Below, in pieces: positions 27,937 to 37,105 of a stretch of DNA of 64,000 bases (its first letter is position 1; the number at the start of each line of letters is the position of its first letter). Under the pieces are notes generated by a model, which saw nothing but the letters and a program-made list of their open reading frames with translations, did no database searches and was not told the DNA's origin. The position numbers and the translations under genes are program-made. This DNA is from Alkalihalobacillus deserti (lineage in GTDB: Bacteria; Bacillota; Bacilli; Bacillales; Bacillaceae_D): NCBI RefSeq assembly GCF_020734105.1, contig NZ_JAJAFR010000003.1:248001-312000 (forward strand), given 5' to 3'.

Positions 27937-28590
27937 ATGAATGTGTTTCAACTAATGAAGCGTGGACTCGTTATCTCATCGGCGCTTCTGACATTGTTTG
28001 TGCCTACAACTGATTTTGTTCGTGAGGTCCAAGCTGAAGCTCCACAGAAAACCACTGGTGAAACTAATAGCGAGAAATCATTAATATATCAAGTTAACGA
28101 ACATAGTTATGATTTATTTGATGAGGTTTTACCCTCAAAAACAGAACGATATATCCATCGAAATGTAGCATCTGCCGATCTACTCACTAACTTTATAATT
28201 AAACAAGCTGTTGAACAGAGTATGATGAAGTTTGGTAAAGTGATAACAGAAAAAATTAGTAAGCCTTTTGCAGAAATGATTGTACCAGGTTTAGATTCAG
28301 TTCTTCGTGAAACTGCAAAGACTTTATCTGATACCGATTGGGAAAAAATTAAAATGTCAAGCACACCTTCGGCTGGATTGGGTGAGAAAATCTTTCATAT
28401 TTATAATGAAGACACAGGTGAGGATATCTTTCGTTTTCATGTTAGAAGAGACCAACCTCCAAAACAAGGATATACCTTTAATTTTCATTATCACACGTAT
28501 TTAGATCAGCATGAGAAACATCATACAATTGGAAATATTCCTTGGGGGAAAGATATGCCTCCTAGATGGAATAACATGGACCGCGTATAA
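27937..28590 (+). CDS. ypjP: YpjP-like secreted protein
   Basis: An N-terminal signal sequence (ends near VQAEA, about residue 35) precedes a helical region and a C-terminal domain with SSTPSAGLGEKIFHIYNEDTG (in part) and FHVRRDQPPKQGYTFNFHYHTY, then HHTIGNIPWG..MPPRW. These C-terminal signatures closely follow B. subtilis YpjP, whose function is unknown. GGAAGGG upstream supports ATG at 27937; ATG at 27925 contains that site. Exported, perhaps metal-binding given the His clusters. A terminator follows at once. Confidence 0.78.
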   Translation: MNVFQLMKRGLVISSALLTLFVPTTDFVREVQAEAPQKTTGETNSEKSLIYQVNEHSYDLFDEVLPSKTERYIHRNVASADLLTNFIIKQAVEQSMMKFGKVITEKISKPFAEMIVPGLDSVLRETAKTLSDTDWEKIKMSSTPSAGLGEKIFHIYNEDTGEDIFRFHVRRDQPPKQGYTFNFHYHTYLDQHEKHHTIGNIPWGKDMPPRWNNMDRV

Positions 28591-28608
28591 AGTATACGTG
28601 GTTTTTTT
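28581..28608 (+). terminator. Terminator of the YpjP-like gene
   Basis: CCGCGTATA / TATACGTGG stem with a 3-base loop and eight T residues; it overlaps the stop codon. Confidence 0.85.
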
Positions 28609-28687
28609 GAAAATTTATAAAAAATTAAAAAAAGACGGCTACTCCGTTTTATTGATATAAAAAGTGTGAATAAAGGATGAGTAATGA

Positions 28688-28849
28688 ATGAAGTATGAAA
28701 TCTCACTCGTAGAAGAGCAAGGGCTTCACTGCTGCGCGTCGAACGATAAGAAACCACTTGTTGTTCGATTTAAAAGAAAACAGCGGGTTCGTTCATTGCT
28801 GAAAGACCGCGCTGTGGTTTTTCTTAGTGACGAGTTAGAAATTTTGTAG
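28688..28849 (+). CDS. Possible small basic protein of unknown function (53 aa)
   Basis: ATG at 28688 follows AAGGATGA and opens a 53-codon frame ending at TAG 28849. The product starts MKYEISLVEEQGLHCC and is basic in the middle (RFKRKQRVRSLLKDR). It lies between two terminated units, so it would need its own promoter. Existence is supported only by the frame and binding site; no family is recognised. Confidence 0.4.
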   Translation: MKYEISLVEEQGLHCCASNDKKPLVVRFKRKQRVRSLLKDRAVVFLSDELEIL

Positions 28850-28918
28850 CAGACAAGCTTTTCTATTCATGGTAAAATCGACCTAGAAAAATGTTTATTT
28901 GAAAAATGGAGTGAGGAA

Positions 28919-29284
28919 ATGTTCAAACAATTATTAGTAATCAGTTTGGCTGTTATAATGTTTGTTGGTGTATGGGTTTTAGTACTTTTTCAGTTTAATA
29001 ATCAAAAAGAGCCCTTCTCATTTGATTTTAATTCTAGTAGTGAAGCAAATAATGAACGAACTTTTGATTTTCCTGATTCTGTAAAGAGACTCGATGAGAA
29101 AGAACAATTAGTAGGGACTGATAATGAGAATAATTCCAACTCTATTAGTGAAGTTATTGAAGAACAGATTAGTAGTCAAGTGACCAAACAATTTATTGAT
29201 TTAAGGGATTATGATTTCAGTGATGTTTCTTCTGTTAATGGTATACCAATAGACGCGATACTTGAGAAATTAAAGATAGAATAA
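28919..29284 (+). CDS. Membrane-anchored protein of unknown function (121 aa)
   Basis: One N-terminal transmembrane segment (about 4-25, LLVISLAVIMFVGVWVLVLF) and an extracellular polar domain rich in Asn, Ser, Asp and Glu, ending in a more ordered segment (SVNGIPIDAILEKLKIE). GGAGTGAGG lies close before the ATG. I do not recognise it. The Asn/Ser-rich linker and C-terminal motif are compatible with a tethered sporulation or envelope factor, but nothing proves this. Confidence 0.65.
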   Translation: MFKQLLVISLAVIMFVGVWVLVLFQFNNQKEPFSFDFNSSSEANNERTFDFPDSVKRLDEKEQLVGTDNENNSNSISEVIEEQISSQVTKQFIDLRDYDFSDVSSVNGIPIDAILEKLKIE

Positions 29285-29380
29285 TAAATTCATTATTTTT
29301 TCAATAACTCCCTCTGTTTTTTGACATAATTCTGATAGGATAAAGATATATTAGTTTGCTTTTGCTGGGGAGGGATTCGG

Positions 29381-29632
29381 TTGAACTCACACGCGCAAGA
29401 AAGAGGGCGCCCGGAATGGTTAAAATGGACAGTTCGAATCTTGGTAGGGTATGCAGCGTTGCTTGCCATTATTTTAGCGATCACTATTATTTCGATTTTA
29501 ATTACATTTAGTTTTATTGTTATTGACAGTTTTTCAGAAACGACTAGACTAGGAGTGTTTTCTCAACAATACCTCGTTCCAACTTCGGAATTAATGTGGA
29601 AACTTTTCACTTGGCTAGTACCAGGTTTATAG
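29381..29632 (+). CDS. Small membrane protein of unknown function (83 aa), TTG start
   Basis: TTG at 29381 follows GGGGAGGGA at good spacing. After a polar 17-residue start (with RGRPEWLKWT) comes one long hydrophobic segment (about 20-48), and a shorter amphipathic end with SELMWKLFTWLVPGL. It is nine bases upstream of another small membrane protein gene, and kapB follows; the three are probably one transcript. No family recognised. Confidence 0.62.
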   Translation: MNSHAQERGRPEWLKWTVRILVGYAALLAIILAITIISILITFSFIVIDSFSETTRLGVFSQQYLVPTSELMWKLFTWLVPGL

Positions 29633-29640
29633 GAGGCCAT

Positions 29641-29826
29641 ATGCCACAAGAAATTCAATTGATTATTACTGTTTTTCTATTTTTTATCTTAACTGGTCTG
29701 TTTGGGGGAATTGGCATTTGGAGTTTTCTCCATCAAAAGAGAAAGCGAGCGATTTGGAGTTTTACAATAGGACTTATCATGATCATAATATATTTAGTCG
29801 TAATGTTTTCTTTTGGAATAATCTAA
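29641..29826 (+). CDS. Small two-pass membrane protein (61 aa)
   Basis: ATG at 29641 is preceded by GGAGGCCAT, whose GGAGG overlaps the stop region of the previous gene. Two transmembrane segments (about 5-28 and 38-60) are joined by a short basic loop (HQKRKRAIW), so the loop should face the cytoplasm. Unknown family. It ends 21 bases before kapB. Confidence 0.62.
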   Translation: MPQEIQLIITVFLFFILTGLFGGIGIWSFLHQKRKRAIWSFTIGLIMIIIYLVVMFSFGII

Positions 29827-29847
29827 GGATAAAAGGGGTTAGTTAAA

Positions 29848-30219
29848 ATGAAATATGTTCGTGCCTTTTATAAAACAGGTGTATATATAGCTGAATTAAT
29901 GGAACGACAAGAAAACATGCAACGTGCTCTGGTCAAAGTATTAGCTGTTTTAAAGCATCCTATTCAAGGAGATCTTCATCATCCTAAGATGATTGATGTG
30001 CCTCTTTTTCATCAACGTAAGGCATTAGCACATTTTGAGAAAACATGGGTCTCTCTTTCTTCGTTGAAACCGTATGAAGGAGAAGTACCTGAATATAAGA
30101 GTTCTCTTCTTCAAGCAATTGATGAACAGCAAAAAGTTCTACAACAAGATGAAACGGAATGGGCAAAAGCATCTCTAGAAAAGCTTAATGAATGTAAAAG
30201 TGAATACGGATTTAATTAG
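29848..30219 (+). CDS. kapB: KapB, sporulation phosphorelay protein needed for KinB signalling
   Basis: KapB supports the KinB branch of the Spo0A phosphorelay in B. subtilis. Characteristic stretches are FYKTGVYIAEL, VKVLAVLKHPIQGDLHHPK, DVPLFHQRKALAHFEK and KPYEGEVPEY, which align closely with B. subtilis KapB (128 aa). Despite the older lipoprotein name, no lipobox is seen here. In B. subtilis kapB lies with kinB and patB; here it follows small membrane protein genes, and a KinB-like kinase lies far away at 62.2 kb. Confidence 0.9.
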   Translation: MKYVRAFYKTGVYIAELMERQENMQRALVKVLAVLKHPIQGDLHHPKMIDVPLFHQRKALAHFEKTWVSLSSLKPYEGEVPEYKSSLLQAIDEQQKVLQQDETEWAKASLEKLNECKSEYGFN

Positions 30220-30227
30220 AAAAGCGG

Positions 30228-30307
30228 GCCTTCCGCCAGATTCGTTATGAGTAGCCCTCATAACGATCCCATGCAATGGTTGGAATCTGGAGGAGGCTTC
30301 TTTTTTT
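30228..30307. terminator. Branched (three-way junction) terminator between kapB and the PucR gene
   Basis: An outer stem CCAGATTC (30236-30243) / GAATCTGG (30283-30290), extended by GCCT/AGGC, encloses two hairpins: GTTATGAG/CTCATAAC (30244-30264) and CCAT/ATGG (30269-30279). A run of about seven T residues follows. It serves kapB and possibly the converging regulator gene. Confidence 0.75.
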
Positions 30308-30333
30308 GCTATAATCAGAAATCGTAATGACTT

Positions 30334-32016
30334 CTAATCGTCATTTGTTTTCATTCCATTCAACCATAAACGAGTACTTAAGTCTAAAATAAATAAATCA
30401 TCTGCATCATCTAAGGAACAATTAGTTAAAGTCTCTATTTTTCTTAAGCGATAAAGAAGTGATTGTCGATGTAAATTTAGTTCTCGAGCCGTTTGACTTA
30501 CATTGCCTCGATTATGATGATACGTTGTAAATGTGTGCAATAAATTAATATGCCGTTCTTCAGAGTACCGTAGAAGTGAATCAAGAACAGAACTAGCGAT
30601 ATCGATTAGTTCATCGTTTTTTAATAAATTTTCAATAATTCGGTCAGCTGTTGTATCAGCAAAAGTCGATATTGCATTAGAACTTTTTCTTTTTCTCCCA
30701 ATTTCAAGCGCTCGTTTAGCTTCTTGATAGCTAGACGTGAAACAAGAGTAACCATATTGTTTCGCGATGCCCCATGTTAGAGTAATAGTTGGATATAAAT
30801 AGTAAAAGCGACTGACTAATTTGGTAATATACGTCCTAGTTTGTTGATTCGCATTTTGATGATTTACTTCTAAAAAGATAATTAATTCTTCTTGCTGATA
30901 CGTAACCATTGACTTTAGTGCCATCGATTTTGCGACACTCTCTGCTTCTTCTTCCATGTGACGAATACATTCGTGAAGCCAGTGATCAAACGTAATTGTC
31001 AGGTGCGTTATGGATTGAAAGCTTTGTCTTAGCTGGTCAGGTTTAGCAACGACGCAAATATACGGTAGATTCATTTGATATCCAAGTGATTTGGATCTTG
31101 AAAGCATCGATTCTTGTGAGTGAATAGACCCCCTCGTTAGTTCCCAGACAAAATCATCTCGAAGACGCCATTCTGCTTCTTTCGCTGCTTGCTCATGCAG
31201 AAAATGTATAGCAACAGCTGTTGTTGCATGTTCAAGTAACATAACCCATTCTTTATGTTCCTCTTCTGTAAAGGGTTCGGCACTAAAACCCCCCACGACA
31301 ATATACCCTTGGATATTTCCAGCTGAGTGAATGGTTAACTGAAGAGCGTAACCTCCTGAGTATGGAAGCCACTCAAATGTATTTCCGAGCGAGTGATAAA
31401 TACCATCCTCTTCTAGCTGTTCTTGCATGAATAAAATCCATCTATTTTGTAAGTCTTCGGCAACATCATGACATTTTCCACGGATTACGCCTCGTTTATC
31501 TGCTATAAACACTTCACAGCCAATCGAAGAAGAAAAGTGTTCAGCGACCACGTCAAGAGATTGCCCCGATAAAATACAGTGAAGCAGAGATTTTCGAATC
31601 GTCTCAATTTTATCAAAATACTGTCGTTTTTTTTCATGAATTTGTTCAAGTACTTGCTCTAAAATATCTGAAAATCGCACAGACCAATCTAATTCAATTA
31701 AAATGAAATCATTTTGTAAAGCTAGATTAATAACAGGAGGAGGAATTTTGTCAACAAAGGGACCTAATGCAATGGCTAACGCAGATGCACCTGAATTTAT
31801 TACATCATGAACAAATGAATAAAATAACTCTTGATCGTGCCCGCATCCGACACCAGAAGTTAGGACAAGTTCATTTTCACGAACGAAAGATTCCACAGGT
31901 GTTTCAATAACTGAAACCCAATTTACATAGGTAGTTTCCAACTTTTGAGTACCTGTTCGAATCGAAGAATCTTTAAAAATTGCTAAAGATTGAACATCCA
32001 TCATGGTAATACTCAT
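30334..32016 (-). CDS. PucR family transcriptional regulator
   Basis: The order of parts fits PucR/CdaR-type activators: an N-terminal PucR sensory domain (about 5-125, with ELVLTSGVGC and ALAIALGPF), a GAF-like middle (about 150-270), a degenerate GGDEF-like CdaR segment (about 300-430), and a C-terminal PucR helix-turn-helix (NVSQTARELNLHRQSLLYRLRKIE in part). ATG at 32016 follows AAGGAGGTTAGC; the longer frame from 32037 includes that site. It is divergent from the catabolic operon at 32.2 kb and is its likely substrate-responsive regulator. Confidence 0.9.
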   Translation of the reverse strand: MSITMMDVQSLAIFKDSSIRTGTQKLETTYVNWVSVIETPVESFVRENELVLTSGVGCGHDQELFYSFVHDVINSGASALAIALGPFVDKIPPPVINLALQNDFILIELDWSVRFSDILEQVLEQIHEKKRQYFDKIETIRKSLLHCILSGQSLDVVAEHFSSSIGCEVFIADKRGVIRGKCHDVAEDLQNRWILFMQEQLEEDGIYHSLGNTFEWLPYSGGYALQLTIHSAGNIQGYIVVGGFSAEPFTEEEHKEWVMLLEHATTAVAIHFLHEQAAKEAEWRLRDDFVWELTRGSIHSQESMLSRSKSLGYQMNLPYICVVAKPDQLRQSFQSITHLTITFDHWLHECIRHMEEEAESVAKSMALKSMVTYQQEELIIFLEVNHQNANQQTRTYITKLVSRFYYLYPTITLTWGIAKQYGYSCFTSSYQEAKRALEIGRKRKSSNAISTFADTTADRIIENLLKNDELIDIASSVLDSLLRYSEERHINLLHTFTTYHHNRGNVSQTARELNLHRQSLLYRLRKIETLTNCSLDDADDLFILDLSTRLWLNGMKTNDD

Positions 32017-32178
32017 ATAGCTAACCTCCTTAAACATGAAGCACTAATTGTATTGTATCTATTATCAGACTATTTGTAAAAATAGATGAATCATCGTATT
32101 GAACTTTCATACAATTTGTTGAATGTTTTCTTTAATATTTTGGAATATGATGAAGTAAATAGAGGAAGGGGTGGCACC

Positions 32179-33369
32179 ATGAAAACAAATAGACAATTAA
32201 ATGATGCGACGCAATCTGTTTGGGCTGGTGAAAAGGAGTATTTGGTGCACGGGGCAACGCAAGTACCAGTTGTGCTTAGTGTTGCTTATAATTACGATGA
32301 TATTGATGAATGGTATGAAGTCGCCATTGGAAAAAGGAAAGGTCACATTTATGGGAGAAATACAAACCCTACTGTTCAGGCATTTGAAGATAAAGTGAAG
32401 GCGCTTGAACACGCAGATGCTGCAACAAGTTTTTCAACAGGGATGGCTGCCATTTCCAATTCTTTACTAACAGTTTTAAAACCAGGAGATCGAGTTGTCT
32501 CTATAAAAGATACTTATGGTGGGACAAATAAAATATTCTCAGAATTTTTACCTAGGTTGCAAATAAATGTATCGTTAGTTGAAACAGGAAATCATGATGA
32601 AATGGAAAAGGAAATAGCAAAAGGCTGTAAGCTCGTTTATTTAGAAACTCCTACCAATCCAACGGTTAAAATCACTGATTTAGTTCGGATTACTAAAGCG
32701 GCGAAAACTGCAGGAGCTTTGGTCTTCGTGGATAATACATTTGCAACACCTATTAATCAAAACCCACTAACATTCGGTGTCGATCTCGTCATCCATAGTG
32801 CAACCAAATTTCTTGGCGGTCACGCTGACGCATTAGGTGGAGTGGTGTGTGGTTCAGAAAGTCTTGTGAAAGAAATTTATCATTATCGTGAAATTAATGG
32901 GGCTACAATGGATCCAATGGCTGCTTATTTGTTATTAAGAGGAATGAAAACACTAAAATTAAGAGTAGAAAAACAACAAGAAAACGCACTAAAAGTCGCT
33001 AAGTATTTATCAACCCATGAAAAAATAGAGCAAGTGTTTTATCCAGGGCTAGAAACACATAAACACCACGATATTGCAAAACAGCAAATGAGCGGGTTTG
33101 GTGGTATGTTAAGCTTTGCTCTAAAAGGTGAACTTGATGCGGTTCGACAATTTTTACCAAAGCTTGAGTTTGCTCATCGTGCTGCTAACCTTGGAGCTGT
33201 TGAAACAACCGTAGGACCTGCAAGAACGACGAGTCATGTGGAGAATACGGAAGAGGAACGTGCTGCTCTTGGGATACCAGAAGGACTCGTTCGCTATTCA
33301 GCTGGAATTGAAGATATCGATGATCTTATCTCGGATTTAAAGCAAGCTCTTGCTGCAATTGATGTCTAG
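32179..33369 (+). CDS. Cys/Met metabolism PLP-dependent enzyme (cystathionine gamma-synthase/gamma-lyase family)
   Basis: A 396-residue fold-type I enzyme. Substrate- and PLP-contacting YGRNTNPTVQAFEDK, FSTGMAAISNSLL, DNTFATP and the Schiff-base lysine in SATKFLGGHAD (Lys210) are all present. Such enzymes eliminate or replace a group at the gamma carbon of homoserine derivatives. In this operon the partners handle homoserine and aspartate semialdehyde, so a gamma-lyase releasing homoserine or a related product is inferred, with canavanine gamma-lyase as one precedent. Methionine gamma-lyase remains possible. GGAAGGGGTGG supports the start; the frame extends upstream without a site. Confidence 0.9.
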   Translation: MKTNRQLNDATQSVWAGEKEYLVHGATQVPVVLSVAYNYDDIDEWYEVAIGKRKGHIYGRNTNPTVQAFEDKVKALEHADAATSFSTGMAAISNSLLTVLKPGDRVVSIKDTYGGTNKIFSEFLPRLQINVSLVETGNHDEMEKEIAKGCKLVYLETPTNPTVKITDLVRITKAAKTAGALVFVDNTFATPINQNPLTFGVDLVIHSATKFLGGHADALGGVVCGSESLVKEIYHYREINGATMDPMAAYLLLRGMKTLKLRVEKQQENALKVAKYLSTHEKIEQVFYPGLETHKHHDIAKQQMSGFGGMLSFALKGELDAVRQFLPKLEFAHRAANLGAVETTVGPARTTSHVENTEEERAALGIPEGLVRYSAGIEDIDDLISDLKQALAAIDV

Positions 33370-33386
33370 ACAAAGGGGATGTATCT

Positions 33387-34574
33387 ATGGTTAGTATTGA
33401 CAAACTAATTACATGGAGAAGACATCTTCATCGCGAACCTGAGTTGAGTTTTCAAGAAATCAAAACAACAACTTATATCATTGAACAATTACAAGGATTG
33501 CCTGGTGTTCGTTTACAAAGCGGTATCGATCAAATAGGTGTTGATACGGGGGTTCTGGCAATAGTCGGTAACGGAACCGGACCAATTGTCGGTCTCCGGG
33601 CAGATATTGATGCACTACCGATTACAGAAAAAACTGGTGTCTCCTATCAGTCATGTAAACAGGGGGTTATGCATGCATGTGGCCATGATGGTCATTCCGC
33701 GATGTTACTAGGCGCTGTGCATACTCTATCTAATCTCTACCAATCTGGTAAGTTAAAAGGTACTGTGAAATGTTTATTTCAACCTGCCGAAGAAGCAGAA
33801 GATGATCAGGGAAAAACAGGTGCCCAGTATGTCTTGGAAAAAGGCGTGTTAGCTGATGTTGAAGCAATTATAGCCCTTCATCTTGATCCAGAGATTCCTC
33901 TTGGAAAGGTTAAATTAAAATCAGGACCAGTAATGGCTAATGTTGACACGTTTAAGTTGACGATTTCAGGTACAGGTGGTCACGGAGCCTATCCTGAACA
34001 GACTGTTGATCCCATTTGGCTCTCGTCATTCATACTCCCTTATTTATATAGCTTACCTAGCCGTAAGCTTGCAGCTCTTGAACCTACTGTTTTAAGTATT
34101 TGTCAAATATCTGGTGGAGCTTCAACGAATGTCATTCCCTCAGAAGTAACATTACGAGGAACGATGCGCACATATTCTGAGGAAGCTAGAGTGCAACTAG
34201 TAAATGAACTCAACCGTGGTTTAAAAACGATTATTGAATTAGGTGGAGCATATGATCTACATGTTCACCAAGGAGAGCCAGCTCTCCTAAATGATGATGA
34301 ACTCACTCAAATGATGGAAGAAGTCTTACATGAAGTTGAACCAAATTGTTTCATTCTTTATGAATCATTTGGAATGGGCGGAGAAGATTTTAGTCATATC
34401 ACAAGAAAGATTCCAGGAGTCATGCTGTTCCTTGGTGCACAAGCAGAAACGAAAACAAGTCTTCATCAACCAACTTTTAATTTTGATGAACTCGCAATGG
34501 ATTTTGGTTTACGGACCCTTGTCGAAGGAGCCTTACGTATGATCAAAAGAAGGAGGGAACCAGATGGCTCATAA
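33387..34574 (+). CDS. M20 family metallopeptidase / N-acyl amino acid amidohydrolase
   Basis: Hippurate-hydrolase-like enzyme with RRHLHREPELSFQE, GLRADIDALPI, HACGHDGHSAML (Cys and His metal ligands), FQPAEE (catalytic Glu pair), the dimerisation-domain TGGHGAYPEQTVDP, and MGGEDFSHI. It removes acyl groups from N-acyl amino acids or splits small peptides. In this operon it may release the amino acid consumed by the other enzymes. It begins 17 bases after the PLP enzyme gene and overlaps the next gene by 11 bases, showing tight coupling. Confidence 0.92.
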   Translation: MVSIDKLITWRRHLHREPELSFQEIKTTTYIIEQLQGLPGVRLQSGIDQIGVDTGVLAIVGNGTGPIVGLRADIDALPITEKTGVSYQSCKQGVMHACGHDGHSAMLLGAVHTLSNLYQSGKLKGTVKCLFQPAEEAEDDQGKTGAQYVLEKGVLADVEAIIALHLDPEIPLGKVKLKSGPVMANVDTFKLTISGTGGHGAYPEQTVDPIWLSSFILPYLYSLPSRKLAALEPTVLSICQISGGASTNVIPSEVTLRGTMRTYSEEARVQLVNELNRGLKTIIELGGAYDLHVHQGEPALLNDDELTQMMEEVLHEVEPNCFILYESFGMGGEDFSHITRKIPGVMLFLGAQAETKTSLHQPTFNFDELAMDFGLRTLVEGALRMIKRRREPDGS

Positions 34575-35616
34575 ACTTGCTTTAATTGGTTTTGGTGGCG
34601 TTGGCCAAGGTTTTGTCAACATTCTAAGAGAAAAAAAAGAGAAATTGTTTGAAAATCATCACATCGATTTCAAAGTGGTATCCATTTCAGATCTTTATAA
34701 GGGCTCCTTACACCATCCTGATGGACTTTGCTTAGATGAGGTCATAAAAGCGGTTCAAGACACAGGTTCTTTAGATACCTATCCGAACCATGACGGTTTA
34801 ATCCGTGATTTGAGCAGCAAAGAGACCATTGAGCGAACAAATGCCGATTCAATCGTAGAAATGACCTTTACTGATGTTCAAACAGGCCAGCCTGCTATTG
34901 ATCATTGTAAATGGGCTTTCGGTCATAAACGAAATGTCGTCATGACCAATAAAGGACCGGTTGCATTAGCCTATAATGAATTATCAAACCTGGCCAAGGA
35001 AAATGGTGTTCAATGGTTATTTGAAGGAGCTGTTATGAGCGGAACTCCAGCCCTTCGATTGCCACAAGTGACCTTAACAGGAAATGAAATAACGGAAATT
35101 AAAGGCATATTAAACGGAACGACAAATTATATGCTCATGCGTATGGAGGATGGGCTTGACTACGAGGAAGCCCTTAAGGAGGCGCAAGATTTAGGTTATG
35201 CAGAAGCAGACCCAACCGCGGACGTAGAAGGGCATGATGTGTTATATAAGATATTGATTCTAGCAAATGTAGTGTTAGGAGTTCCATTAAAACGAGAAGA
35301 AGTCGAATGCATTGGGATTTCAACGATAAGTAAAGCTGATATCAAAAAAGCAAAAGAGTTAGGGAAAAGGTGGAAACTAGTAGGTGCAATTAGACAAAAA
35401 GAAACAGGGGTAGAGGCCACAGTACAACCTGAACAGCTAGATTTAGATGATCCCTTGGCTGGAGTGATGGGAGCGATGAATGCCATTACGTATACATGCG
35501 ATTTATCAGGACCTATCACATTAGTCGGAGCAGGAGCGGGAATTAGGGAGACAGGATTTGCTGTGCTCATCGATTTAATCGAAATAAACCGTCATAAAAA
35601 GGGGATGGAGGGATAG
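34564..35616 (+). CDS. Homoserine dehydrogenase, short form without ACT domain
   Basis: NAD(P)-binding GFGGVGQGF at the N-terminus, TNKGPVALAYNEL, and the catalytic region GILNGTTNYMLMRM with GYAEADPTADVEGHD are diagnostic. The protein has 350 residues and lacks the C-terminal ACT domain through which biosynthetic enzymes (~430 aa) are inhibited by threonine, so it suits a catabolic direction: homoserine to aspartate 4-semialdehyde. AGGAGGG precedes ATG at 34564, inside the end of the M20 gene; one base separates its end from the aldehyde dehydrogenase gene start region. Confidence 0.93.
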   Translation: MAHKLALIGFGGVGQGFVNILREKKEKLFENHHIDFKVVSISDLYKGSLHHPDGLCLDEVIKAVQDTGSLDTYPNHDGLIRDLSSKETIERTNADSIVEMTFTDVQTGQPAIDHCKWAFGHKRNVVMTNKGPVALAYNELSNLAKENGVQWLFEGAVMSGTPALRLPQVTLTGNEITEIKGILNGTTNYMLMRMEDGLDYEEALKEAQDLGYAEADPTADVEGHDVLYKILILANVVLGVPLKREEVECIGISTISKADIKKAKELGKRWKLVGAIRQKETGVEATVQPEQLDLDDPLAGVMGAMNAITYTCDLSGPITLVGAGAGIRETGFAVLIDLIEINRHKKGMEG

Positions 35617-35617
35617 C

Positions 35618-37069
35618 ATGTCGACGCAAATTACTCAAGAGCGAATGTTAATTGGTGGTCGTTGGGTTCATAAAAATGAGTCAATAGATGTGTATGATCC
35701 TGGTACGGGTGAATTAATCGCTACCGTCCCTGAAGCGACAGTAGAAGATGTAGAGTTTGCTATTGAAACAGCACGTGAAGGTTTGCTAAAAAGTGCACGT
35801 CTTCCGGTTCATGAAAGAATGAGGATTCTTCACGGCGCCGCTTCTTATATAGAGTCGAATCAAGACGTTTATGTAAGAACAATCGTGTTAGAGAGCAGCA
35901 AAACTATTAGAGAAGCGAGAAAGGAAGTAAATAGATGTATTGAGACACTAAGGATTAGTGCAGAAGAAGCAAGACGAATTGAAGGAGAAACCATTCCTTT
36001 CTCACAAATGCCTGGACATGAAAATCGAGTTGGATATGTGTATCGATTCCCAGTTGGAATTGTTGCGGCGATCACTCCTTTTAATGATCCATTAAATCTC
36101 GTTGCTCATAAAGTTGGTCCAGCAATTGCAGCGGGAAATGCTGTAATCGTTAAACCCGCAACCGCTACGCCATTAAGTGCAATTCGCTTGGCAGAAGCCT
36201 TTTTACATGCGGGGTTACCTGAAGAAGTGTTATCTGTATTAACAGGTCGAGGTGCAAAAATTTGTGATCCCTTAATTGAACATGAGGAAGTTCGGTTTGT
36301 TTCGTTTACTGGTGGATATACAACCGGTAAAGAAATTACCCGAAAAGCTGGAGTGAAAAAGACAGCAATGGAATTAGGATCGAATTCACCAACGATTGTG
36401 TTAGAAGATGCCGATATAGCTGAAGCTGTATCAGCGACCGTATCTGGATCTTTTGGGGTAGCCGGTCAAAATTGCATCGGGGTTCAACGTATTTTTGTTG
36501 ACAATTCAATTTACAAGACCTTTCTAGATCAATTTATTACCGCAACAAAGAAACTAAAAGTTGGGTTAAAAACAGATGAAACAACCGATATGGGGCCATT
36601 GATTTCCGAGAAAGAAGCAGAGAGAGTGGAGCGGTGGATTACTGAAGCAATAAGATTAGGAGCGAAGTTAAGGTGTGGAGGAAGAAGAACAAAGGCTTTT
36701 TTAGAACCTACTGTTTTAACGGAAGTTCCTGAAACCGCCGCAATCTCTCAATATGAGGTGTTTGGGCCTGTTGTTATGATTGAGTCAGTTCATTCATTAA
36801 ATGAAGCGATACAGCGATCTAATCAAACGGGATACGGCTTACAAGCAGGGATCTTTACGAGCAATTTAGAAGAGGCATTTGAAGCTGTCCATCAATTACA
36901 ATTTGGTGGCGTGATGATTAATGATAGTAGTGATGTCCGGATTGACGCTATGCCATTTGGAGGAATCAAAGGTTCTGGAATAGGTAGAGAAGGTGTTCGT
37001 TATGCAATTGAGGCAATGACTGAGCAAAAAGTAGTCGCGTTTAAATTAAAAAAAACTCCATTTTTTTAG
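35618..37069 (+). CDS. NAD(P)-dependent aldehyde dehydrogenase, likely semialdehyde type
   Basis: A 483-residue ALDH with TPFNDPLNLVAHKVGPA, VKPATATPLSAIRLAE, the catalytic Glu in MELGSNSP and catalytic Cys in GQNCIGVQR, and EVFGPVVMIE. Following homoserine dehydrogenase, the natural candidate reaction is oxidation of aspartate 4-semialdehyde to aspartate, as DoeC does in ectoine breakdown; this is inferred from context. The start codon follows GGATGGAGGGATAGC. Cotranscribed with the genes on both sides. Confidence 0.92.
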   Translation: MSTQITQERMLIGGRWVHKNESIDVYDPGTGELIATVPEATVEDVEFAIETAREGLLKSARLPVHERMRILHGAASYIESNQDVYVRTIVLESSKTIREARKEVNRCIETLRISAEEARRIEGETIPFSQMPGHENRVGYVYRFPVGIVAAITPFNDPLNLVAHKVGPAIAAGNAVIVKPATATPLSAIRLAEAFLHAGLPEEVLSVLTGRGAKICDPLIEHEEVRFVSFTGGYTTGKEITRKAGVKKTAMELGSNSPTIVLEDADIAEAVSATVSGSFGVAGQNCIGVQRIFVDNSIYKTFLDQFITATKKLKVGLKTDETTDMGPLISEKEAERVERWITEAIRLGAKLRCGGRRTKAFLEPTVLTEVPETAAISQYEVFGPVVMIESVHSLNEAIQRSNQTGYGLQAGIFTSNLEEAFEAVHQLQFGGVMINDSSDVRIDAMPFGGIKGSGIGREGVRYAIEAMTEQKVVAFKLKKTPFF

Positions 37070-37105
37070 GAGGATCGTAGTAGAGAGAGAAAGAGGGTGA
37101 CGTGA

